Source: Methylobacterium haplocladii (lineage in GTDB: Bacteria; Pseudomonadota; Alphaproteobacteria; Rhizobiales; Beijerinckiaceae). From it: a stretch of DNA of 64,000 nucleotides. Below the pieces are notes generated by a model that was not told the origin of the DNA, searched no databases, and saw only the letters and a list, made by a program, of their open reading frames with translations. Both the position numbers and the translations under genes were made by a program. The first letter of the stretch is position 1, and each line of letters opens with the position of its first letter. Below are positions 56,809-64,000 of this stretch, in pieces. The DNA is taken from positions 97,638 to 161,637 of the forward strand of contig NZ_BJZT01000002.1 in assembly GCF_007992175.1 (NCBI RefSeq), in the 5' to 3' direction.

Positions 56809-58301
56809 GCCGGACGGCATGGGCCGCCGGGACCCTCGCCGCGCTCGCGGCGGGGGTTTTGGGATTTGGCGCGGGGCATGAGGGCAGCCCCGTGCCGGCG
56901 CTTGTCCGACAGGCTCGGACCGGGTTCGCCCATTGGCTGCCGGGTGATCGCCCGGTGTCCCCGGTGTCTGTCCCGGTCAAGGCAACGGGACCCGTGATCT
57001 ACTACCAAGACCCCGACGGGAAGCCGGACTACGCAACCGAGCCGACGCGCACCGCGGACGGTCGAGACTACCGCGCCGTTCACGCCAGCGAGGACGTGCG
57101 CTTCGACGAACCCGACGAGGCGGAAGCCATGCCCGACGCCGGGCACGGCGACATAGCCATGGCTCAGGCCACGCCCCCTGCAAGCGCCCGTAAGGTGCGC
57201 TTCTACCGAAACCCGATGGGCCTTCCGGATACCTCGCCGATTCCGAAAAAGGACTCGATGGGGATGGACTACCTCCCCGTCTACGAGGGCGAGGACACCG
57301 ACGACGGCACCGTGAAAATCTCGCCCGGCAAGCTCCAGCGCACCGGGGTCCGGACGGCGGTGGCCGAGCGACGGGCCCTGTCGATGCCGGTTCGGGCGCC
57401 GGGCGCCATCGAGGAGGACGAGCGCCGGATCTCCGTGATCGCGATGCGCACCGACGCCTTCATCGAGAAGGTCGAGGCCGTCACCACCGGCGACCACGTG
57501 CACAAGGGCCAGCCGCTCCTGCGCCTGTTCTCGCCGGAGATGAACGCGGCCGCCGCGCAGTACCTCACCGGCATCGGCTACGAGGGCGCCCGCCGGCGGC
57601 TGGAGAACCTCGGCATCCCTCCCGAGGTCATCGACGAGATCGAGCGATCCCGAAAAGTGCCCTCGACCATCACGTGGTCGGCGCCCCGCGACGGGGTCGT
57701 GGTCGAGCGCAACGTCTCCGACGGCATGCGCGCCAAGTCCGGCGACACCCTGTTCAAGCTCGTGGACCATTCACGGGTCTGGGTGGTGGCCGACGTCACC
57801 GAACGCGACCTGGCGGCCGTGGCCGAGGGCCAGACGGCGACCGTGCGCGCCCGGACGTTTCCGGATCGGGTCTTCACCGGCGCGGTGACCCGGATCTACC
57901 CGCACCTCGCCATGGGGACCCGGACCGCTCGCCTGCGCATTGAGCTGCCCAACCCGAACGGCGACCTGCGCCCGGGCATGTTCGCCGACGTGACGATCGC
58001 CACGGGCAGCGACAGGCCGGTGGTTTCGGTCCCCGACGACGCGGTCATCGACACCGGCACGAAACAGGTCGTCCTGCTAGACAGGGGCGAGGGTCGCTTC
58101 GAACCGCGGCCGGTCAGGCTCGGCACCCGCGGCGACGGCTTCGTCGAGATCCGGGACGGCATCGTCGCCGGCGACCGCGTGGTGACCTCGGCCAACTTCC
58201 TCATCGACGCCGAGAGCAACCTCAAGGCGGCCCTCCAAGGTCTTTCCGAGCCCAAGTCCGAGCCGGGCCCGCAGGCCGCCGCCGAGGGGAAGACGCCATG
58301 A
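56805..58301 (+). CDS. cusB: CusB-type periplasmic adaptor of an RND metal efflux system
   Basis: This 498-residue membrane-fusion protein has two tandem heavy-metal-binding motifs near the N terminus: a diverged YYQDPDGKPDYA at about 66 and a canonical FYRNPMGLPDTSPIPKKDSM at about 132. A barrel-sandwich and hairpin follow (FIEKVEAVTTGDHVHKGQPL, LFSPEMNAAAAQYL), then beta-barrel and membrane-proximal domains. It couples the RND pump to an outer-membrane channel, for which no cusC-like gene is visible here. Overlaps cusA by 4 bp. Confidence 0.9.
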   Translation: MSRTAWAAGTLAALAAGVLGFGAGHEGSPVPALVRQARTGFAHWLPGDRPVSPVSVPVKATGPVIYYQDPDGKPDYATEPTRTADGRDYRAVHASEDVRFDEPDEAEAMPDAGHGDIAMAQATPPASARKVRFYRNPMGLPDTSPIPKKDSMGMDYLPVYEGEDTDDGTVKISPGKLQRTGVRTAVAERRALSMPVRAPGAIEEDERRISVIAMRTDAFIEKVEAVTTGDHVHKGQPLLRLFSPEMNAAAAQYLTGIGYEGARRRLENLGIPPEVIDEIERSRKVPSTITWSAPRDGVVVERNVSDGMRAKSGDTLFKLVDHSRVWVVADVTERDLAAVAEGQTATVRARTFPDRVFTGAVTRIYPHLAMGTRTARLRIELPNPNGDLRPGMFADVTIATGSDRPVVSVPDDAVIDTGTKQVVLLDRGEGRFEPRPVRLGTRGDGFVEIRDGIVAGDRVVTSANFLIDAESNLKAALQGLSEPKSEPGPQAAAEGKTP

Positions 58302-61300
58302 TTTCCCGCCTGATCTCCTGGTCGGCCCGGAATCTGGTGCTGGTCCTTATCGGGACCGTTTTCGCCGTCGGAGCGGGGCTTTATGCCCTCAAAACCCTGC
58401 CGCTCGACGCGATCCCGGACCTCTCGGACGTCCAGACCATCGTCTACACCGAGTACCCCGGGCAGGCGCCCCAGGTCATCGAGGACCAGGTCACCTATAC
58501 GCTGACCACCGCGATGCTGACCGTGCCCCGGTCGAAGGTCGTGCGCGGGTTCTCGTTCTTCGGGGTCTCGTTCGTCTACGTCATCTTCGAGGACGGCACC
58601 GACCCATACTGGGCCCGTAGCCGGGTGCTCGAATACCTGAACACCGTCGCAAAGCGCCTGCCAGCCGGCGTCACCCCGACCCTCGGGCCGGACGCGACCG
58701 GGGTGGGCTGGGTCTACCAATACGTCGTGGTCGCCAAGGAACGGACGCTGGCCGAGCTCCGCTCGCTCCAGGACTGGGTCGTCCGGTTCGGGGCGTCCCG
58801 CGCCGAGGGCGTGGCGGAGGTCGCGGGGGTCGGCGGCTTCGTGAAGCAGTACAACGTCGTGGTCGATCCGAACCGCCTGCGGGCGCAGGGCATCACCCTG
58901 GCGAAGCTGCGCGACGCGGTCAGGGCAAGCAACGCGGACGTCGGCGGCCGCACGGTCGAGCTCTCCGAGTTCGAGTTCGTGGTCCGCGGGAAGGGCTACC
59001 TCAGGAGCGTCGCCGACATCGAGAGCATCGTCCTGAAGACCGAGGGCGGCACGCCGCTTCGAGTGAAGGACGTGGCACGGGTTGAGCTCGGTCCCGACGA
59101 GCGCCGCGGCATCACCGAGATGAACGGCGACGGCGAGGTCGCCGGCGGGATCGTCCTGCAAAGGTTCGGGGCCAACGCCCTGAACGTCATCGAGAACGTG
59201 AAGGCCCGCCTTGCAGAGGTCGCCGCCAGCCTGCCCAAGGGCACGGAGATCCTACCGGTCTACGACCGCTCGCACCTCATCGAGGCGGCCATCGAGACCC
59301 TCAAGGGCACGCTGATCGAGGAGAGCGTCATCGTCGCCCTCGTCTGCGTCGTGTTCCTCCTCCACGTCCGCAGCGCCCTCGTCGCGATCCTGATGCTGCC
59401 GGTCGGCATCCTCATGGCGTTCGCGGGCATGAAGGTTTTGGGGCTCGGGGCCAACATCATGAGCCTCGGCGGCATCGCCATCGCGGTGGGCGCCATGATC
59501 GACGCGGCCATCGTGATGATCGAGAACGCCCACAAGCACCTGGAGCGGGCGGACCCCGGCAAGCCCCGGATCGAGATCCTTATCGAGGCGGCAAGCGAGG
59601 TCGGGCCGTCGCTATTCTTCTCGCTCCTCATCATCACGGTGAGCTTCCTGCCGATCTTCACCCTGGAGAGCCAGGAGGGCCGGCTGTTCGGGCCTCTGGC
59701 CTTCACCAAGACCTTCGCCATGGCGGCGGCCGCGGTGCTGTCCCTGACCCTCGTGCCGGCGCTGATGGTCCTATTCGTCCGCGGCCGGATCATCCCCGAG
59801 CACCGCAACCCGGTGAACAGACTCCTGATCTGGATCTACCGGCCCCTGATTTCGGGCGTTCTGCGGGCGCGCGTTCTGACGATCCTGATTGCCTTGGTGG
59901 TCCTGGCGGCGACGGCGTGGCCGGCGAGCCGGCTCGGCTCGGAGTTCATGCCCGACCTCGACGAGGGCACCCTGATGTACATGCCGACCACCCTGCCGGG
60001 CATCTCGGTGACCAAGGCCGGGGACCTGCTCGCCACCCAGGATCGCATCATAAAATCCTTCCCCGAGGTCGCCTCGGTCTACGGCAAGGCCGGACGGGCC
60101 AACACCGCGACGGACCCGGCGCCGAGCGAGATGTTCGAGACCATCGTCAACCTGAAGCCGAAGACGGAGTGGCGCCCCGGGGTCACGACGGCCAGCCTGA
60201 AGGCTGAGATGGACGCCGCGCTCCAGTTCCCCGGGGTGTCGAATGCCTGGACCCAGCCGATCCGCGCCCGCATCGACATGCTCTCCACCGGCATCCGCAC
60301 GCCGGTCGGGATCAAGGTGCTGGGTACGGACCTGACCGAGATGGAGAAGGTCGCCCGCCAGGTCGAGGCGGTGGTGAAGGCGGTTCCGGGTACGTCGAGC
60401 GCGTACGCCGAACGCGTCCAGGGCGGCTACTTCCTCGACATCACCCCCGACCGCGATGCGCTGGGCCGGTACGGGCTGACCGTCGGCGACGTGCAGGACG
60501 TGATCGCCATGGCACTCGGCGGCGAGAGCGTGACCAATACCGTCGAGGGCCGCGAGCGCTACACCGTCAACGTGCGCTACCCACGCGCCTTCCGCTCCGA
60601 TCCGCGATCCATCGCCTCCGAGGTGCAGGTGCCCATCGCGGGCGGGGGGACGGTTCCGCTCGGCGAGGTCGCCAAGGTGCAGTTGAACCGCGGCCCGACC
60701 CAGATCCGGACCGAGAACGGCCAGCTCGCGGTCTTCATCTACGTCGACGTCGCCGGCCGTGACCTCGGGGGCTACGTCGCCGAGGCCAGGGCTGCGGTCG
60801 CCGACGAGGTGGCGCTGCCTCAGGGCACGCTCATCCAGTGGAGCGGGCAGGTCGAGTATCTCGACCGGGCGACGGCGCGGCTCAGGATCGTGGTGCCCCT
60901 GACGCTCCTGATCGTGTTCCTGCTGCTCTTCCTCAACTTCCGGAGGCTGACCGAGACCCTCATCGTCATGCTCTCGCTGCCCTTCGCCCTGGTGGGCGGG
61001 GTCTGGCTGATGTGGTGGATGGGCTTCAACATGTCGGTCGCGGTCGCGGTGGGTTTCATCGCGCTCGCCGGCGTCGCCGCCGAGACCGGCGTGATCATGC
61101 TGGTCTACCTCGACCACGCCCTCGACGAGGTCCTGGCCGGGTGCCTCCGGGAGGGGCGCACGCTCACCCGCGCGGACCTGCAGCGGGCGATCATAGTCGG
61201 CGCGGTCGAGCGCGTCCGCCCGAAGATGATGACCGTCACTGCCATCATGGCCGGCCTGCTGCCGATCCTCTGGAGCACCGGCTCGGGCTCCGAGGTGATG

Positions 61301-61471
61301 CAGCACATCGCCGTGCCGATGATCGGCGGCATGGTCTCCTCGACCGTGCTGACCCTGGTCGTGATCCCTGCCGTCTACGCCCTCGTGAAGGGATGGGGCT
61401 TGCCACCCGCCTCGTCCACGGCCGCGGCAACCCAGGACATGCCGCCGGCCCACCGCGCGGCCGCCGAATAG
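58298..61471 (+). CDS. cusA: CusA-type Cu(I)/Ag(I) RND efflux pump
   Basis: The protein has 1057 residues, the full length for heavy-metal RND pumps. The three substrate methionines of E. coli CusA are conserved at Met562 (LMYMPTTLP), Met612 (PSEMFET) and Met661 (RIDMLSTGI), with identical spacing, so copper/silver specificity is likely rather than Co/Zn/Cd. The proton-relay region GAMIDAAIVMIENAHKHLE is present in transmembrane segment 4. It pumps metal from periplasm and cytoplasm through the CusB adaptor. Confidence 0.94.
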   Translation: MISRLISWSARNLVLVLIGTVFAVGAGLYALKTLPLDAIPDLSDVQTIVYTEYPGQAPQVIEDQVTYTLTTAMLTVPRSKVVRGFSFFGVSFVYVIFEDGTDPYWARSRVLEYLNTVAKRLPAGVTPTLGPDATGVGWVYQYVVVAKERTLAELRSLQDWVVRFGASRAEGVAEVAGVGGFVKQYNVVVDPNRLRAQGITLAKLRDAVRASNADVGGRTVELSEFEFVVRGKGYLRSVADIESIVLKTEGGTPLRVKDVARVELGPDERRGITEMNGDGEVAGGIVLQRFGANALNVIENVKARLAEVAASLPKGTEILPVYDRSHLIEAAIETLKGTLIEESVIVALVCVVFLLHVRSALVAILMLPVGILMAFAGMKVLGLGANIMSLGGIAIAVGAMIDAAIVMIENAHKHLERADPGKPRIEILIEAASEVGPSLFFSLLIITVSFLPIFTLESQEGRLFGPLAFTKTFAMAAAAVLSLTLVPALMVLFVRGRIIPEHRNPVNRLLIWIYRPLISGVLRARVLTILIALVVLAATAWPASRLGSEFMPDLDEGTLMYMPTTLPGISVTKAGDLLATQDRIIKSFPEVASVYGKAGRANTATDPAPSEMFETIVNLKPKTEWRPGVTTASLKAEMDAALQFPGVSNAWTQPIRARIDMLSTGIRTPVGIKVLGTDLTEMEKVARQVEAVVKAVPGTSSAYAERVQGGYFLDITPDRDALGRYGLTVGDVQDVIAMALGGESVTNTVEGRERYTVNVRYPRAFRSDPRSIASEVQVPIAGGGTVPLGEVAKVQLNRGPTQIRTENGQLAVFIYVDVAGRDLGGYVAEARAAVADEVALPQGTLIQWSGQVEYLDRATARLRIVVPLTLLIVFLLLFLNFRRLTETLIVMLSLPFALVGGVWLMWWMGFNMSVAVAVGFIALAGVAAETGVIMLVYLDHALDEVLAGCLREGRTLTRADLQRAIIVGAVERVRPKMMTVTAIMAGLLPILWSTGSGSEVMQHIAVPMIGGMVSSTVLTLVVIPAVYALVKGWGLPPASSTAAATQDMPPAHRAAAE

Positions 61472-61517
61472 GTCCCGGCCCCGGTCGAACCGCCCGCAGT
61501 TCAGGAAGGAACACCCG

Positions 61518-62264
61518 ATGTCCTCAGCCGCCCGCAAGGCCACCCTCTACCGGATGGTCACCCCCGAACACACCTGCTCCTATGGCCTGAAGGCCAAGGA
61601 CCTCCTCCAACGCCAGGGCTTCGAGGTCGAGGACCACCTCCTGACCGACCGGGCCGAGACCGACCGCTTCAAGTCCGAGCACCAGGTCAAGTCGACGCCG
61701 CAGACCTTCATCAACGGCGAGCGCGTCGGCGGCTTCGACGACCTCCAGCGCCACTTCGGCAAGGCCGCCAACGATCCGAACGCGACGACCTACACCCCCG
61801 TCATCGCGGTGTTCTCGATGACGGCGCTGATGGCGCTGGCGGCGAGCCAGGCCGTCTACGGCACGCCGTTCACGATGCGCGCCGCCGAGTGGTTCATCGC
61901 CTTCAGCATGTGCGTGCTGGCGCTCCTCAAGCTGCAGGACGTCGAGAGCTTCTCCTCGATGTTCCTGGGCTACGACCTGCTCGGGCGGCGCTGGGTGCGC
62001 TACGCCTACGCCTACCCGTTCCTGGAGGGCATCGCCGGCGTCCTGATGGTGGCGGGCGCCCTGAACGGGATCTCGATCCCCGTGGCCCTGTTCATCGGCA
62101 CGGTCGGGGCCGTCTCGGTGTTCAAGGCGGTCTACGTCGACAAGCGGGACATCAAGTGCGCCTGCGTCGGCGGTTCGAGCACGGTGCCGCTCGGCTTCGT
62201 GTCGTTGACCGAGAACGTGATGATGGTCGCCATGGCCCTCTGGATGCTGGCGGTGCACCAATAA
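61518..62264 (+). CDS. glutaredoxin-MauE fusion membrane protein
   Basis: The protein has 248 residues. Residues 1-85 are glutaredoxin-like, with a single active-site-position Cys20 (HTCSYGLKAKDLL) and the KSTPQTFINGERVGGFDDL GSH-site region. Residues 95-247 form four membrane segments of the MauE/DoxX type with a conserved cysteine pair (KCACVGG). Such fusions accompany metal-resistance operons and may move reducing power to periplasmic thiols or handle methylated or thiol-bound metals. AGGAAGG precedes the ATG. It starts 46 bp after cusA. Confidence 0.78.
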   Translation: MSSAARKATLYRMVTPEHTCSYGLKAKDLLQRQGFEVEDHLLTDRAETDRFKSEHQVKSTPQTFINGERVGGFDDLQRHFGKAANDPNATTYTPVIAVFSMTALMALAASQAVYGTPFTMRAAEWFIAFSMCVLALLKLQDVESFSSMFLGYDLLGRRWVRYAYAYPFLEGIAGVLMVAGALNGISIPVALFIGTVGAVSVFKAVYVDKRDIKCACVGGSSTVPLGFVSLTENVMMVAMALWMLAVHQ

Positions 62265-62419
62265 GCGCCGCCGCGACGGGGGCTCGTCTCAGGTGCTGGC
62301 GCGGCGCTTCCACGCTTATCCGTCCGAGCGGTCGGACCTGTGTAAGCGAGGCGGAACGCTTTTCCGCGTCCCGCCTCAACCGGTCGGTCCTGGGTCGCTG
62401 GGACCCGGGTCGCCGAGAG

Positions 62420-62692
62420 CTACATGCGGTGACCGCGGTGATGGCCCATCATGTGGCCGCGGCGATGACCGTGGCCCATCATGTGGTGGTGGTGCCCATG
62501 TCGCATCATGCGGTGACCGCGATGGTGATGGTGGCCCATCATGCGATGGCCGTGCATGCCATCCATCCGGACCTCGGTGACGGTGGTGGGGGCCTCGACG
62601 GCGCCGATCATGCCGGGGGCGGCGGAGGCCGGGGCGACCGAAGCCGCACCCAGGGTTGCCAGGATGGCGGCGGCGAGAAGGGACTTCTTCAT
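62420..62692 (-). CDS. secreted His/Met-rich protein
   Basis: This 90-residue protein has a signal peptide (MKKSLLAAAILATLGAAS, then a VAPASA site). A mature tail made almost wholly of His, Met, Gly and Arg follows (repeats of RMMGHHHHRGHRMM type). It should bind soft and borderline metals such as Cu or Ni in the periplasm. ATG 62692 has AGGA five bases upstream, so the longer in-frame start at 62767 is rejected. It is convergent with the Cus operon and downstream of the His-tailed exporter. Confidence 0.75.
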   Translation of the reverse strand: MKKSLLAAAILATLGAASVAPASAAPGMIGAVEAPTTVTEVRMDGMHGHRMMGHHHHRGHRMMRHGHHHHMMGHGHRRGHMMGHHRGHRM

Positions 62693-62885
62693 GGGCTTCC
62701 TCATGTCGTTGTCGGCAATGCGTCGAATACGACGGCACCCGAGCCTTTGGAACGGCTCCGCTTCCAAGACCGTTCCGCGGGGTACGTTCTTCTCCCCTTC
62801 GCGTGCCTAACGAAACATTCGAGCTCCGCTGCACTAGTCGGCCATCCCGATTTTCGACCCAGCCGGCAAGGACATCGAACGGCGC

Positions 62886-63911
62886 TCACCCCGCCCTGGC
62901 CGGCCACCGATGATGCAGGTCGTCGATGACGTAGGCATGGGCGTGACGGCGGCCCCCATGCAGGTGCGGGTGCCGGACGTCGAGGTCTGCGTGGGCATGC
63001 TCGATCACGTCGGGATCGGACGCCGGCCAGAGCAAGGCTGCCGCGGCGACGCCTGCCAGCGTCAGGCCCCCGAGGATGGCCAACGTGGCCGGCATCCCGA
63101 GGGACGCGCCGAGCCAGCCGGCCAACGGGTAGGTGACCAGCCAGGCGGCGTGGGACAGGGCGAACTGGGCCGCGAATACGGCCGGCCGGTCCTCCGGGGT
63201 CGCCGACCGGCGCAGGAGCCTGCCGGTGGGGGTCTGTACGGCGGAGTAGGCGATGCCGAGCACCAGCCAGGTTTCGAGAAGAAGCGGCCAGCCGATAATA
63301 CCGCCCCGGGACATGGCGGCGACGCTGAGCAGGACTCCGCCGAGCAGGGCGGCTGCCGGGATCATCACGGCCCGGTCGGACAGGCGGTCGAGCAGGCGGG
63401 GCAGCGTCAGTGCGGCGATCATCGACCCGCAGCCGAACAGCCCGAGGGCCAGGGCCACGTCGGTCTGCGGACGGCTGAGGAGGCCCTGCACGATCACCAC
63501 GGTGTTGACGATGACCATGGCGCCGGCCGCAGCGACAGCGAGGTTCAGGGCGAGCAGCCCGCGCAGGCGCGGCGTCGCGAGGTAGATCCTGAGGCCCCGC
63601 GTGGTCCGGTCGTAGATGCCGCCCTGGCGTTCGGTCCGGGTGGCGATCGGCAGGCTCACGGACACCACCAGGGCCGCCGAGCACATGAACCCGACGACGG
63701 TACCGCCGAACAGGGCGTTGTACGGCACCACGGTCAGGAGGAGGGCCGCCAGGGTCGGGCTGAGAAGGTTCTCCAGATCGTAGGCGAGGCGCGAGAGCGA
63801 CAGGGCGCGGGTATAGTCGCGCTCGTCCGGCAGGATGTCCGGTATGGTGGCCTGGAAGGTCGGGGTGAACGCCGCCGAGGCCGATTGCAGGACGAAGATC
63901 AGGGCGTAGAT
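62886..63911 (-). pseudogene. MFS metal exporter (NreB-like, His-rich tail), 5' end disrupted by duplication
   Basis: From 63911 downward the frame encodes IYALIFVLQSASAAFTPTFQ and then membrane segments of a major-facilitator exporter. The C-terminal tail holds about ten histidines (HAHADLDVRHPHLHGG, then RRHAHAY), as in NreB-type nickel/cobalt exporters. Upstream of 63911 the sequence is not the expected N terminus. It is a copy of bases 63014-63105 from the gene's own 3' part, in a different reading frame. The normal first 100 or so residues are therefore missing in this copy. It may be one unit of a tandem array continuing beyond the window. Confidence 0.7.
63014..63105. repeat. direct duplication within the MFS gene, copy 1
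   Basis: Bases 63014-63105 are identical to 63909-64000, in the same orientation, with an offset of 895 bp. The preceding bases differ (G at 63013, A at 63908), which marks the junction. Confidence 0.92.
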
Positions 63912-64000
63912 CGGACGCCGGCCAGAGCAAGGCTGCCGCGGCGACGCCTGCCAGCGTCAGGCCCCCGAGGATGGCCAACGTGGCCGGCATCCCGAGGGAC
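63909..64000. repeat. direct duplication within the MFS gene, copy 2 (runs off the window)
   Basis: At least 92 bp identical to 63014-63105. It replaces the 5' part of the MFS gene. The period of 895 bp is not a multiple of three, so the join shifts the frame. Confidence 0.92.

Noticed and set aside
62701..63990. 429-residue minus-strand frame over the MFS exporter
   Set aside because: After its first 27 residues, which come from the duplicated segment, it runs out of frame through the exporter gene and is Arg/Pro-rich.
1..64000. CRISPR arrays, rRNA genes, replication origin
   Set aside because: No regularly spaced repeats, rRNA sequence or origin-like iteron cluster was seen.

Overview
The window is high-GC DNA with alphaproteobacterial gene content: a GapR/DUF2312 nucleoid protein, a MetA/MetY methionine pair, an alphaproteobacterial-style exopolysaccharide locus and an amino acid:carrier-protein ligase. 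A Methylobacterium/Methylorubrum-type rhizobiale is the best fit, but this is inferred from gene content and base composition only. Bases 1 to about 32500 look like chromosomal backbone. From about 33170 to the end the content is accessory.

Backbone. Bases 1-4669 are one tightly packed operon: the end of an acyl-CoA dehydrogenase, an aminoacyl:carrier-protein ligase, an alpha/beta hydrolase, a dedicated carrier protein, an ANL adenylating enzyme and an SDR. It reads as a pathway that loads a small acid or amino acid on a carrier protein and then oxidises or reduces it. Bases 4673-15936 are an exopolysaccharide locus: a GINT1-N-like protein, a Wzc/GumC co-polymerase with a degenerate kinase domain, a VpsF-like polymerase, a Tat-exported GH5 glycosidase, two GT4 glycosyltransferases and a Wzx-like flippase, with a flavin reductase between. 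Bases 16202-21754 hold two paralogous GNAT-like proteins around a ThDP enzyme, followed by a class IV aminotransferase and a cupin. Then come metY-metA, an acyl-CoA synthetase, a GDP-deoxymannose reductase-like SDR, gapR, msrA, and an RsbQ-like hydrolase overlapping an RsbP-PAS-like hybrid histidine kinase.

Accessory region. A CCA-ended 3' tRNA fragment (minus strand, 33173) lies next to a tyrosine integrase, the signature of an island end. Inside are an HNH nuclease that appears to start at ATC, a phage-type conserved protein, and a very large HTH-containing tyrosine-recombinase-like protein flanked by 17-bp near-perfect direct repeats. Next is an AT-rich stretch (about 39000-47100) with a coiled-coil membrane protein, a PD-(D/E)XK-like fragment beside an IS1182-type insertion sequence, small secreted proteins, a brnT toxin broken by an in-frame TGA with brnA intact, and a compact DUF4238 - CD-NTase-like - DUF6602 (PD-(D/E)XK-like) operon. 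A DUF4062 - DUF2235 pair follows. The two small operons are the best candidates for undescribed defence systems.

Metal resistance. Bases 51279-63911 carry arsH, divergent arsR with an operator-like palindrome, two mechanistically different arsenate reductases, arsB and an MFS permease. A copper/silver CusAB system follows (the CusA methionine triad is intact), with small Met/Cys- and His/Met-rich secreted proteins, a FixH-like protein, a glutaredoxin-MauE fusion and a His-tailed MFS exporter. That exporter is broken by a direct duplication with an 895-bp period that reaches the window edge.
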